A stretch of DNA of 64,000 nucleotides, from assembly GCF_024054035.1 (NCBI RefSeq), contig NZ_JAMXQU010000007.1:1-64000 (forward strand), written 5' to 3'. Position 1 is the first letter of the stretch; each line of letters opens with the position of its first letter. The stretch comes from Asaia lannensis NBRC 102526 (GTDB taxonomy: Bacteria; Pseudomonadota; Alphaproteobacteria; Acetobacterales; Acetobacteraceae). Shown here one piece after another: positions 37,471-46,414 of this stretch. The notes under the pieces are model-generated. The model ran no database searches. It had not been told where the DNA came from and saw only the letters and a list, made by a program, of their open reading frames with translations. The position numbers were made by a program, and so were the translations under genes.

Positions 37471-37893
37471 ATGATGGCGTACAGACGCACGGCTTACCGG
37501 GTTGCGTCCCATACGCTTCACATAGGACAGCAGCTGAAATCGTGGCCCTTCGCACAGGACGATCTCATTCTGATCGGTGCCTGCAATCCGGGTGGCAAGG
37601 CGCAGGATGAAGGCCGCAACCGACGTGCCATGGCCGATTTGCAGCACCGATTGTCCAGCATGACGTCGAAACCGTGCCTTGGAAACGGGGCAGGGCATGC
37701 CGTTTTGCAGGGTGTGGGCCGATGGAAGCGCTGGTGCGAGCCGTTTTTCGCGGTTTCCATCCCTGTCGGTAAAGCGCGAGGACTGGGGCGGTTATTCGGT
37801 CAGAATGCTCTCGTGCATGTCAGAAGAGGGCAGAAAGCGCGCCTGATCTGGCTATGCGACCCAAAGGCCCTGCCTTTCAGAGAAGGGCGATAA
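37471..37893 (+). CDS. DUF3293 domain-containing protein
   Basis: The 140-residue product begins MMAYRRTAYRVASHTLHIGQ and contains LILIGACNPGGKAQDEGRNRRAMADL and LGRLFGQNALVHVRRGQKARLIWL, the pattern of DUF3293, a small family of unknown function in proteobacteria. A longer in-frame start lies inside mrdB and is not conserved. It may be a tail gene of the mre/mrd operon. Its 3' end overlaps the convergent LysR gene by 17 bases. Confidence 0.78.
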   Translation: MMAYRRTAYRVASHTLHIGQQLKSWPFAQDDLILIGACNPGGKAQDEGRNRRAMADLQHRLSSMTSKPCLGNGAGHAVLQGVGRWKRWCEPFFAVSIPVGKARGLGRLFGQNALVHVRRGQKARLIWLCDPKALPFREGR

Positions 37894-38743
37894 AACCCGC
37901 CTCGGCAGGTGAGAGCGTGCGCGTATTGCGTACAAGCGAAAAGCTGCGCTCGGGAAAATCCATGCGAACAGGGTGCAGCAAGCCGTTTTCGATCGGCCCC
38001 GCCACCACACTCGCAGAAAGAACGGTTGCAGCGTTCCCCGTGGCAACGGCATTGGCGATAGCTTCGTTCGAAGTCAGTTCCATCATGACGTTCAGACGGT
38101 CCGGTGCGATCCCCCAGCTTTCCAGCGTCTGCTCGAAACTTGCCCGCGTACCGGAGCCTCTCTCGCGCAGGATCCACGATCCGGCCGCGATATCGCTGGG
38201 CGTCGGTGGGGTATGAATCCAGGGATGATCCGGCGCCACGACAAGCAGAAGACGATCACGGGCGATCTCGCGTAATGCGAGTGTCGTATCGCTCGCCTGT
38301 CCCTCGATCAGCCCGAAAGACACCAGGCCTTCGGCAAGCTGGCGACAGATTTCCTCGGTATTGCTGATCGTCACCGTGAGCCTGATGGCCGGATGTACGC
38401 GGTGAAAGCGGTTGATACGGGCAGGGAGCCAATAACTGGCGATTGTCTGACTGGCCCAGAGATGCAGCGTGCCTTCGTCAAGTGCGGTCAGGTCCTTCAT
38501 GCGTTGCCGGGCGGCGTCGGCACGCGCAAGAACGGCACGGGCTTCGAGCAGGAAAATCTTTCCCATAGGCGTGAGGACGATGCGCCGCCCGATACGGTCG
38601 AAAAAAGCGAGACCGAATTCCTGTTCCAGCATCATGATGGCATGGCTGACCGCTGACTGCGTCAGACTCAGGGCTTCGGCAGCGCGTGTCATGTGCTCAC
38701 GTTCGGCCACAGCCGCGAACAGGCGTAGCTGTTCCAGCGTCAC
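37877..38743 (-). CDS. LysR-family transcriptional regulator
   Basis: From the GTG at 38743 the protein is 288 residues: an N-terminal winged helix (LEQLRLFAAVAEREHMTRAAEALSLTQSAVSHAI) and a LysR substrate-binding domain (IRLTVTISNTEEICRQLAEGLVSFGLIEG). The GTG shares four bases with the stop of the preceding DUF202 gene (GTGA), so it is translated by coupling; the frame is open far upstream, but that part lies over the DUF202 gene. It resembles the CysB/CbbR-like branch. It is the third gene of an operon with an FAD protein. The effector is unknown. Confidence 0.9.
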   Translation of the reverse strand: MTLEQLRLFAAVAEREHMTRAAEALSLTQSAVSHAIMMLEQEFGLAFFDRIGRRIVLTPMGKIFLLEARAVLARADAARQRMKDLTALDEGTLHLWASQTIASYWLPARINRFHRVHPAIRLTVTISNTEEICRQLAEGLVSFGLIEGQASDTTLALREIARDRLLLVVAPDHPWIHTPPTPSDIAAGSWILRERGSGTRASFEQTLESWGIAPDRLNVMMELTSNEAIANAVATGNAATVLSASVVAGPIENGLLHPVRMDFPERSFSLVRNTRTLSPAEAGFIALL

Positions 38744-39114
38744 GAGGGCAGAGCGCCAAGCAGTGAGAGCAGGATGGCGCCCACCAGCGCGCAAAGAAGC
38801 AGACAGAACAGGCCTTCCAGCCCGTTGAGTGTAATATCGCGCGGCTCTTCGGATGAGAGCGCTTCCTTGACCTTGCGAAACCGCCACCAGCTTGCAGGCA
38901 GAAGAGCAAGCCCGGCACAGATGGTCGCTACCCCGATCCAAGCCGACGATCCCGGTAGAACAGGCATGGCATCGTGATGTTCGCTGCCGATAAGCCGCAG
39001 GAAGATATTGAACTTGGCCAGCATGCACCCGATGGCCACCATGGCCAGAGCCGTGCGGACCCAGGCAAGAAAAGTCCGTTCATTGGCGGCATGATCGGTA
39101 TAGCGGGCAATCAT
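38740..39114 (-). CDS. DUF202 (YidH-like) membrane protein
   Basis: The 124-residue protein has the DUF202 signature DHAANERTFLAWVRTALAMVAIGCMLAKF and three membrane helices (about 20-40, 57-75 and 100-120). The family has no settled function. It lies 11 bases after the FAD protein gene and overlaps the LysR gene by four bases. Confidence 0.88.
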   Translation of the reverse strand: MIARYTDHAANERTFLAWVRTALAMVAIGCMLAKFNIFLRLIGSEHHDAMPVLPGSSAWIGVATICAGLALLPASWWRFRKVKEALSSEEPRDITLNGLEGLFCLLLCALVGAILLSLLGALPS

Positions 39115-39125
39115 CGGAGCGTCTT

Positions 39126-40517
39126 TCAGCAGGAGGGCTGTCTGGTGGGCGGGAGCGTGGCCAGACTGGCGTTAAGACTGGTCGCCAGATCATAGGCCTG
39201 CTGGCGTATTTCAGGAATGGCAATCGATTCGAACAACGTCCCCAGACGGGCAGGACCGAGTGTATAGAGCGCGGGCCCGACATTGCCGGACAGGTCTGTC
39301 AATCGTCCGTCCTTATGCGTGTTCAGCCCTGCGCCGCCCTCGCCGGGACAGGCAAGGCCCTGCGCCAGCAGATCGTCGAGCAGGTCGGAACCGGCACGCC
39401 GATAATCCAGATCGGGCCCTGTACAGTTCAGCACATGATCGGCGCGATAATGCGTTGTCTTGCCCCTGTGAATGGCCGTGACCATCAGTCCATGGGGTTC
39501 TGCCTCGATACGCGTCACGCGTCCGGCATCGATGACCAGCGCGCCCGTTCGCAGTTCCCGCTTCAGAAAATCAGCGATCCGGGGGGCGATACGATGACGG
39601 GCCACATCCCATCGCCGCCTCAGATGGCGGTTGAACCGTGCGTGGTCCTGTGCGCTCAGGCGGCTCCAAAGATCGTTTGTCACCGGTCGCAGACTGTCTA
39701 TGGCGTCGCGCCAGGCCACACCGCGTCTCAGCGCCTCGTGGAACTGATGCACATAGTGCCGCAGCCGTGCGTCGCGCTGTTGCGGCACGATGACGGGTGG
39801 GAGCGGTGGTGCAGGAGGGAGATGTTTTTCCGGCAGGCTCGCATGACGCGATAAAAGGCGTATCGGCCCTGTATGGCCTTCGAGCCGCGCTTTTATGACC
39901 ATATCGATAGCGGTCAACCCACTGCCGATCATGAGCAGCGTCGCCTCAGGCGCGAAGGCAGCAATGGCTTTTGCTGCCCCATGGTGCGGTTGCAGGGCGG
40001 CATGTTGCCAGACATCATGATGATAACGCGGGTTTTCGAAAACACCGGGGCCAAGGCCGCCAAGTCGGGCAGGGGAGAAATGACCAAGGGCAAGCACCAC
40101 GGATCGCGCATGGATCGTTTCTCCCGAAGCAAGAGAGAGACGAAACCTGCCTCCCTCTGCTTTGCAGGAAATAACCCTGTCCTGTTTCAGCCTCGCGCCG
40201 CTCTCGTGCAGAAGATGATGCAGATATAATCCGTACAGCGCGCGCGGCATGAAAGCATTGGGATCGATGCCCGGATCGATCTGCCTGTGAAGCCATTCGA
40301 CGAAATGGTCATGGTTCTCCGCCAGACCGCTCATGCCGCTTGCCGGAACATTCAGCAGATGGCCGATGCATCGTGTGCTGTAAGCGATACCCAGAGCAGG
40401 TTGGGCTGATGGATCGATCACCAGACAAGTCCGACCGTGTTGCCGCATCAGCGCATGGGCCAGCAAAGTGCCGCTTGCGCCGCCTCCGATGATCGCAATG
40501 TCCTCTCGTTCGCTCAT
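39126..40517 (-). CDS. FAD/NAD(P)-binding protein (NAD_binding_9 type)
   Basis: The 463-residue protein starts MSEREDIAIIGGGASGTLLAHAL, a dinucleotide-binding Rossmann motif, and continues with LGIAYSTRCIGHLLNVPASGMS, SVVLALGHF and a second nucleotide motif (TLLMIGSGLTAIDM). This matches the FAD-NAD(P)-binding family that includes HpyO-type hydroxylases and many uncharacterised oxidoreductases. The substrate is unknown. AGGAT directly before 40517 sets the start. It is the first gene of a three-gene operon with DUF202 and LysR genes. Confidence 0.88.
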   Translation of the reverse strand: MSEREDIAIIGGGASGTLLAHALMRQHGRTCLVIDPSAQPALGIAYSTRCIGHLLNVPASGMSGLAENHDHFVEWLHRQIDPGIDPNAFMPRALYGLYLHHLLHESGARLKQDRVISCKAEGGRFRLSLASGETIHARSVVLALGHFSPARLGGLGPGVFENPRYHHDVWQHAALQPHHGAAKAIAAFAPEATLLMIGSGLTAIDMVIKARLEGHTGPIRLLSRHASLPEKHLPPAPPLPPVIVPQQRDARLRHYVHQFHEALRRGVAWRDAIDSLRPVTNDLWSRLSAQDHARFNRHLRRRWDVARHRIAPRIADFLKRELRTGALVIDAGRVTRIEAEPHGLMVTAIHRGKTTHYRADHVLNCTGPDLDYRRAGSDLLDDLLAQGLACPGEGGAGLNTHKDGRLTDLSGNVGPALYTLGPARLGTLFESIAIPEIRQQAYDLATSLNASLATLPPTRQPSC

Positions 40518-40861
40518 TCTATCCTGCTCCGTCCTGTTTCCCGTCTCGGTGGACCAAGTATCGTGGGAGGAGAGGTATCGATCCAATTGATCTTCCTGTT
40601 CGGATCGATCGATTTTCTGGATCGGTCATGCAGAGCTTGTTTGCCGTGGGAAGGAGGATCGTGCCGCCAGCGCCTGACAGCTCGATAAGAGATCTTGCTG
40701 ATTGCAGTACTGCCAATGAGGGGTGCTCCTGTTTCCGACTGGGCTGAGTCAGCCGCGTACTTGATGCGATCCCGGGTGAAATTCACTTGCAGCGCCCATG
40801 GCGCCGGGGCGAAGCTCCGGTTTACGGATCGAGATGTGGAAGATGGGGGCAAGGCAGAACG
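40518..40861. other. Divergent promoter region, no gene recognised
   Basis: The 344 bases between the FAD protein (minus) and a small secreted protein (plus) contain only short frames without domains. Promoters for both are expected here; a LysR-type site for the operon regulator would be logical but I could not identify one. Confidence 0.4.
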
Positions 40862-41242
40862 ATGCGCTGTGTTGTGCTGAGTGCTGCGATCTGTGGCGTA
40901 GCGCTGCTTCTACCGGGGTCGGTCGAGGCGAGGGGCTTTTCCACGATGCTGCCTTTTCATGTCGACGTGCCGTCGGTCGCGTCAAAGGAGCCTGAGGGCA
41001 AACACGGCGCCTCACGCTGGGAGCCTGCGCCCGTTCCTCATGCCATGGCCGCGCCGCCCCTGCGTCGCACAACCATCGGAAAACTGGTGGATTTCGGCAA
41101 GCAGTTCCTGCCGCTTGGCAATGGTGCGCCGGGCCATGACCCGGTTACGGGCACCCCGATCGGTGCGTTCGGCCCGGCTTATCAGGATGCCAGTCTGGTC
41201 GGGCATGGTCGTGCCCCACCGGGTGAAACGGTGGGGCATTGA
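40862..41242 (+). CDS. Small secreted protein, orphan
   Basis: The 126-residue product has a signal peptide (MRCVVLSAAICGVALLLPGSVEA-RG) and a mature part with Pro/Gly-rich loops and the segment TIGKLVDFGKQFLPLGNG. No family is recognised. AAGG seven bases upstream supports ATG 40862. A strong hairpin lies in its last codons. Confidence 0.62.
   Translation: MRCVVLSAAICGVALLLPGSVEARGFSTMLPFHVDVPSVASKEPEGKHGASRWEPAPVPHAMAAPPLRRTTIGKLVDFGKQFLPLGNGAPGHDPVTGTPIGAFGPAYQDASLVGHGRAPPGETVGH
41213..41237. other. Strong stem-loop at the 3' ends of convergent genes
   Basis: GCCCCACCG and CGGTGGGGC form a perfect 9-bp stem with a seven-base loop. It lies inside the last codons of the small secreted protein gene and just beyond the glyS stop on the other strand. 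No T run follows in either direction, so it may protect mRNA ends rather than terminate. Confidence 0.45.
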
Positions 41243-41258
41243 GCAATCAGGGCGGCGT

Positions 41259-43328
41259 TCAGCCCTCGATCTGGCCGAACTCGGCGATTTCCGTGAGGGT
41301 CTCCCCGATCTTGGCCAGAAGACGCAAACGGTTGAGACGCTGCGCGGGGTCTGGATCGTTGACCGTGACGACTTCGAAAAACCGGTCGAGCACGGGACGA
41401 AGGGCGGCTGCCGCAATCATGGCATCGGTAAAACGCTCAGCTTCGAGCGCATCGTGAATGGTGCCATGCGCCCCTTCAAGGGCTTCACCCAGGGCACGTT
41501 CCTCATCCTGTGCATAAAGCGATGCATCGGGCTCACCCTTATGGGGGCCGTCCTTGCGGTTCTCGATACGCAGGATATTGGCGGCGCGCTTGCTGGCCGC
41601 CAGCAGGTTGCGTCCGTCATCCGTGTCCACCATCTCGGCCAATGCCGAGGTGCGGGTCAGAAGGCGTACGAGGTCGCCATCCAGTCCACCTGCCAGTGTG
41701 GCGGCTAGCACATCGTGGCGCTCGCCCTCGGTGCGAAGCTGCACGCGCAGGCGCTCGGCCAGAAAGCCGGGCAGGGCGGCAAGCTCGCCGCCTTCGCGCA
41801 AGTCTTCCGGCAGGTTCTGCGCAGCCTGTGCGATCAGGGCTGTCAGATCGAGGCGCAACTGGTTGTCGCGGATGATGCGGATGATCCCTAGCGCCGCACG
41901 ACGCAGCGCATAGGGATCGCCAGAGCCGCTTGGCGTCTCGCCCATGGCGAAAAAGGCCGTCAGCAGGTCCAGACGGTCTGCCAGAGCCACGGCGACCGAG
42001 ACAGGCGCGCGCGGCGTGTCGTCATTCAGGCCGCGCGGCATGTAATGCTCTGCCACCGCATCCGCAACCGCATCGCCTTCATGGTCGTGACGGGCGTAAT
42101 AGCCACCCATGATGCCCTGAAGTTCGGGGAATTCGCCGACCATGCCGGTGGTCAGATCGGCCTTGGCCAGCAGGGCTGCCCGTTCCGCCTGTGTCTGTGC
42201 GGCCTCGTCCAGGCCCATGGCCTTTGCGACAATCCCCGCGAGAGACACGATACGCTGCACGCGTGCGCCCTGGCTGCCCAGACGGGCATGGAAAGTCACG
42301 GCATCGAGGGCCGCTACACGATCGGCCAGCTTCGTCTTGCGATCGAGATCCCAGAAATGGCGGGCATCGGCAAAACGTGCGCGCAGTACGCGTTCGTTTC
42401 CGGCGATGGTAAGGGCACCACCATCGGCGAAATCCATATTGGCGATGAATGCGAAATGCGGCGCCGCCTTGCCGTCTGCCGTGCGCAGGGCGAAATAGCG
42501 CTGGTTGATGCGCATCGATACCTGCATCACTTCGGGCGGCAGGTCCATATAGGCGTCATCGATGCGGCCCAGCAGGGCAACGGGCCATTCGGCCAGACCC
42601 GAGACTTCCTCGACCAGCTTGTCATCCTGCACCAGCGTCAGACCGGCCCGATCTGCCTGAGACTGAAGTCCTTCGCGGATGTTCGACAGGCGTTGCGCCG
42701 GGTCGAGCACAACCTTACGCGCGAACAGCTCATTTTTGAGCTGCTCATAAGAGGTCACCTCGAATTCTCCCGGCGCCATGAAACGGTGGCCTTCGGTCAG
42801 CGTGCCGGCGGCCAGACCATGGGCATTATCGGCTTCGGTGGCGAGGCTGAACGGCACCAGCCCACCATCGAGCAGACAGATCACGCGGCGCAGCGGGCGC
42901 ACCCAGGTGAAATTGCTGCCCTGTCCCCAACGCATGGATTTGGGCCATGGAAAACGCCAGAGCAGACCGGGGATCGTGGCTGCAATCTGCTGGGCAGCGC
43001 CGATGGCGGGCAGGGTGCGGTTGAGCACCCAGAAACCGTTTTCGAGTACCAGCGCGTCGCGCTCGGCCCCGTGCTTGCGCAGGAAGCCCGCCAGAGCCTG
43101 CTCGGGCGCGCTCTCACGCGGGCCGCGCTCCGACTGCGTCGATTCAGCAATCTGCCCGGCAATCTGCATGGTCACGCCGATACGACGCGCGCCCCAGAAG
43201 GCGATGACGTTTTCAGGTGAAAGGGGGGCGAGCGCCTCGCTCACCAGGCGGGCCAGATCCTGCCCCGCCGTTTCCTGCATGCGTGCGGGAATTTCCTCGC
43301 AATCGAGAACGAGAAGGAATTCAGCCAT
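41259..43328 (-). CDS. glyS: Glycine--tRNA ligase beta subunit
   Basis: The 689-residue subunit begins [21 protein letters not shown], with the family's E-[IL]-P-A-R motif, and continues through IRDNQLRLDL and an anticodon-binding C-terminal domain. It forms the alpha2beta2 enzyme with GlyQ and recognises tRNA-Gly. Its ATG overlaps the glyQ stop by one base (TAATG). The frame is open 49 codons further but into glyQ. Confidence 0.97.
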   Translation of the reverse strand: MAEFLLVLDCEEIPARMQETAGQDLARLVSEALAPLSPENVIAFWGARRIGVTMQIAGQIAESTQSERGPRESAPEQALAGFLRKHGAERDALVLENGFWVLNRTLPAIGAAQQIAATIPGLLWRFPWPKSMRWGQGSNFTWVRPLRRVICLLDGGLVPFSLATEADNAHGLAAGTLTEGHRFMAPGEFEVTSYEQLKNELFARKVVLDPAQRLSNIREGLQSQADRAGLTLVQDDKLVEEVSGLAEWPVALLGRIDDAYMDLPPEVMQVSMRINQRYFALRTADGKAAPHFAFIANMDFADGGALTIAGNERVLRARFADARHFWDLDRKTKLADRVAALDAVTFHARLGSQGARVQRIVSLAGIVAKAMGLDEAAQTQAERAALLAKADLTTGMVGEFPELQGIMGGYYARHDHEGDAVADAVAEHYMPRGLNDDTPRAPVSVAVALADRLDLLTAFFAMGETPSGSGDPYALRRAALGIIRIIRDNQLRLDLTALIAQAAQNLPEDLREGGELAALPGFLAERLRVQLRTEGERHDVLAATLAGGLDGDLVRLLTRTSALAEMVDTDDGRNLLAASKRAANILRIENRKDGPHKGEPDASLYAQDEERALGEALEGAHGTIHDALEAERFTDAMIAAAALRPVLDRFFEVVTVNDPDPAQRLNRLRLLAKIGETLTEIAEFGQIEG

Positions 43329-44215
43329 TATTTCGACTCCTCGTCGCCAGCAAGCCAGGTTTCGCAGCACAGCTTTGCAAGGTTGCGCACGCGCCCGATA
43401 TAGGAGGCACGCTCGGACACCGAGATCACACCGCGTGAGTCGAGCAGGTTGAACAGGTGGCTTGCCTTGACGCACTGGTCATAGGCAGGCTGGGCGACAC
43501 CCGCTTCAGCAAGGCGGACGGACTCTGCCTCGGCATCGCGGAAGTGGCGCATCAGCATATCGGTATCGGCCAGTTCGAAATTATGGCGTGAATAATCCTG
43601 CTCGGCGCGCAGGAAGACATCGCCGTATTTCAGGCCGTGACCGTTGAAATCGAGATCGTAGACGTTCTCGACGCCCTGCACATACATGGCCAGACGTTCC
43701 AGCCCATAGGTGAGCTCGGTCGAGGGCATGACGGTGGGAATGCCGCCAACCTGCTGAAAATAGGTGAACTGTGTGACTTCCATCCCGTCGCACCAGACCT
43801 CCCAGCCCAGCCCCCAGGCCCCGATGGTCGGGTTTTCCCAGTCATCTTCCACAAAGCGGATATCGTGTTTTTCCGGATCGATGCCGATAGCGCGATAGCT
43901 GTCCAGCAGCAGGCGCTGGCTGTCTTCCGGCGTCGGTTTGAGCAGCACCTGATACTGGTAATAATGCTGCAACCGGTTCGGGTTCTCGCCATAGCGCCCG
44001 TCCGAAGGGCGGCGGCAGGGCTGCACATAGGCGGCCTTCCACGGCTTGCGCCCCAATGCCCGCAGAGTGGTGTGCGGCGAAAGCGTGCCAGCGCCAAGCT
44101 CGGTGTCATAGGGCTGGAGCAGGGCGCAACCCTGTGCCGACCAGAACTGATGCAGGCGCAGGATCAGATCCTGAAAGGAAAGGGGGCGTCCGCCGTTTTC
44201 GGGCAAGGGGGTCAA
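43328..44215 (-). CDS. glyQ: Glycine--tRNA ligase alpha subunit
   Basis: The 295-residue catalytic subunit has [26 protein letters not shown], then [27 protein letters not shown] and [21 protein letters not shown]. It activates glycine. No ATG exists before the conserved region, so translation must begin at a TTG: 44215 (GGAG nine bases upstream) or 44206. It is first in the glyQ-glyS operon. Confidence 0.96.
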   Translation of the reverse strand: MTPLPENGGRPLSFQDLILRLHQFWSAQGCALLQPYDTELGAGTLSPHTTLRALGRKPWKAAYVQPCRRPSDGRYGENPNRLQHYYQYQVLLKPTPEDSQRLLLDSYRAIGIDPEKHDIRFVEDDWENPTIGAWGLGWEVWCDGMEVTQFTYFQQVGGIPTVMPSTELTYGLERLAMYVQGVENVYDLDFNGHGLKYGDVFLRAEQDYSRHNFELADTDMLMRHFRDAEAESVRLAEAGVAQPAYDQCVKASHLFNLLDSRGVISVSERASYIGRVRNLAKLCCETWLAGDEESK

Positions 44216-44490
44216 GGATCGAAGCTCCGGTCTTGTTCACTTGCCCCGTTCTAACCCGCCAGCGGAAACAAGCCAATCTCAGCGGGGCACAAGACTTCAA
44301 TGAGACACTTCATCCGATCTTCGCGGCATTCAAATTCAGGCAGGATTGCACCAACCTCGTTGCCAGAAAGTCTCCCGCAGGGAATGCGAAGAGTCATTCT
44401 ACTGACAATAATTTTACAGCTTGGTCTGTTGTTGTTCATGTCGGATATGAAACGGAGTTTATGCTGCTTTTTTCTTGGCATGAGATAAAG

Positions 44491-45140
44491 TCATTTGACA
44501 AATATCTCTTGAGCATCATCACGATACCGCTCGGGATAAAAGACTCGCTTCTGATCTGTCGGGTCCATATGCAGAATGTAATTTGCGGCCTGATTAAGCG
44601 CGTTTTTATGGATCAGGTCAGCTAATTTTCTGCCTTCCGGTGTGCTGAGATAGTCTACACTCGTGCAAATCCAAGGTCGACAAGTACTGTCGCCGCGCCG
44701 CGCGACAGGAGTGAGAACGAGCCGGGTCCGTATAGACTGTCATAGGTACTTATGATATGATCGGATTTATATTTATAAACTTTTGCGGACAATAATTCGG
44801 CTTCATACAGCGAGAGTTTGAGAGGATGTTTGTCTAGCCACTGCTGCGCTTTCGTGCCCTGCAAACCTTTGGTTCTTGGCGAAGGGGCAAACAGCACATC
44901 GGGGATTTTCGCCAGAAGAAAATCTGGAATGCCGATTTTTCTCATTTCCGCTTTGGTGAACTGGCTCAAATCGACGCCATGACCAATGGTGACGCCAGCA
45001 TGTTGGTTCAGTTCGGTGCCCTGGTGCGTATCGTCAGATGCAGTATCATCCTGAGTTTGTTCAGCTCGAAGCGAGTTCATGTTTGCTAGGATGATTATGG
45101 TAATTGGCAGAGCGATTATTTTGAACGTAAATTTCATCAT
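44491..45140 (-). pseudogene. Lysozyme-like (pesticin-type muramidase) gene broken by one frameshift
   Basis: Residues 1-26 are a signal peptide (MMKFTFKIIALPITIIILA...LRA). The block GVTIGHGVDLSQFTKAEMRKIG and the following helical region resemble the lysozyme-like C-terminal domain of pesticin and related phage-type muramidases. The first frame ends at TAG 44655 after DLGFARV. A shift of one base at about 44665-44670 restores an open frame (TSVDYLSTPEGRKLADLIHKN, then ANYILHMDPTDQKR and YPERYRDDAQEIFVK) to TGA 44491, which reads like the natural C-terminus. The whole would be about 216 residues. The usual catalytic Glu segment before GVTIG looks shortened. The region has lower GC than its neighbours, suggesting transfer. 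It could be a sequencing error rather than a mutation. Confidence 0.65.
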
Positions 45141-45374
45141 CTTTTATCTTACGTCGCAGAGTGATCGATTAAAACGATTTATATGAAAGTCTTCTAGATA
45201 GGATACGCAATAACGCGTGTGAGCTGCATAAAGGTTGGCCGCTTTTGAGCAGGTTTGAGGGCTAGGCAGAACGGAACTGCCTGCCATAGATGCCCGCTAA
45301 CACCCTTCGAGTTTCTCTTTATCCATCTGGCCCTCACACAATCGGCCTGACACTCTCGGGGCTGCGCTGGGCGG
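45141..45374. other. Short spacer between two broken genes
   Basis: No intact gene is seen. It lies downstream of the broken metR gene and upstream of the lysozyme-like gene, so it should contain the latter's promoter. Confidence 0.4.
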
Positions 45375-46220
45375 TCATATCCGAACGCCAGATGCGAGGC
45401 TGATAAACCCGTCCAGATAGGGCTGCGTTTCGCCTGTGCGATGACCCAGATGGATCGACTTGAGAATACCGTCGCCGATCCGTACTCTCTTAACGCCGCT
45501 GGCCTGACGTAGCAGCCAGTCCGGCGTAGCGCTGACGGCGGGGCCAGAGGCCACCAGACGCAGCATGAGATCAGTCGTTTCGACCGTGCGATGTCTGCGT
45601 GGCAAGGCATGGGCAGGAATAAGGAATTTTGTGTAGATATCGAGACGCTCACGCGAGACAGGATAGGTGATGAGGGTCTCGGTCTCGAGGTTTTTCGGTA
45701 CGACATGGTGCTGCTGTGCCAGAGAATGTCCCTCTACCACAGCAAGGACAAGCTCGTAATCGAAGACAGGTGTAAACTCGAGCCCCGGCCGTTCCGTGGG
45801 GTCGGGCGTAACAAGGATGTCGATTTCATGCCCCATAAGCGCGCTCAGCCCACCGAACTGGAAGACCGTCGTTACGTCCAGATCCACATCGGGCCATGCA
45901 GCAAGGAAGGGGTCGACGACCTGCATCAACCAGTCCTGACAGGGGTGGCACTCTATCCCAATGCGTATCGACCCACGTCGTCAGCGCGCATAATCCTCAA
46001 GCACGCCTGCGCCGTGTTCGACCTGCGGCAGAACGCGTTGGGCAAGTCCAAGAAGATACTCTCCTGCCCGCGTGAAACGCAGCTTATGCCCTTCGCGCTC
46101 AAGTAGCTTGACGTTGTGACGATCCTCGAAACGGCGAATGGCATGACTGACGGCCGATTGCGTCAGGCTCCCCAGGCGCTGGATCTCCCGCAATATTGCC
46201 AGAGGCTGGATGTCGATCAC
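45375..46220 (-). pseudogene. metR: metR-like LysR regulator with in-frame stop and HTH deletion
   Basis: Two open frames, 45981-46220 and 45375-45929, are in the same reading frame and separated by one TGA (45983-45981); reading through gives YAR-stop-RRGSIRIGIECHPCQDWLMQVVDPFLAAWPD, which aligns with MetR (E. coli has IECHSCIQWL at this point). The C-terminal half keeps FDYELVLAVVEGHSLA and TYPVSRERLDIYTKFL. In the N-terminal half LGSLTQSAVSHAIRRFE lacks about nine residues expected between GSL and TQSA, removing most of a helix of the DNA-binding motif. The start, MIDIQPLAILREIQ, matches MetR. Two independent lesions argue for a real pseudogene. No metE is near. Confidence 0.8.
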
Positions 46221-46414
46221 CGTCTATGAACTCCTGTCATGGAGGCAGGGTATAAGCCGGTTTTCGGCGGTGCTCTACAGGGTCTGATAATGGCAGGTCG
46301 CAGAAGACATGACTTGTCGAGAAAGTGACGCAGCCAGCGTGCCTCTTGCAACTCTTTCCGCCCCCGACCACATTATAGGACGTTATCATTTTGACCGGAT
46401 GGAGAGTCATCCCC

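Noticed and set aside
36263-37555. Open frame of 430 codons opposite mrdB
   Set aside because: Antisense of a confident SEDS gene; composition is His/Gln/Arg-rich without any motif.
42045-43220. Open frame of 391 codons opposite glyS
   Set aside because: Antisense shadow of glyS; no domain.
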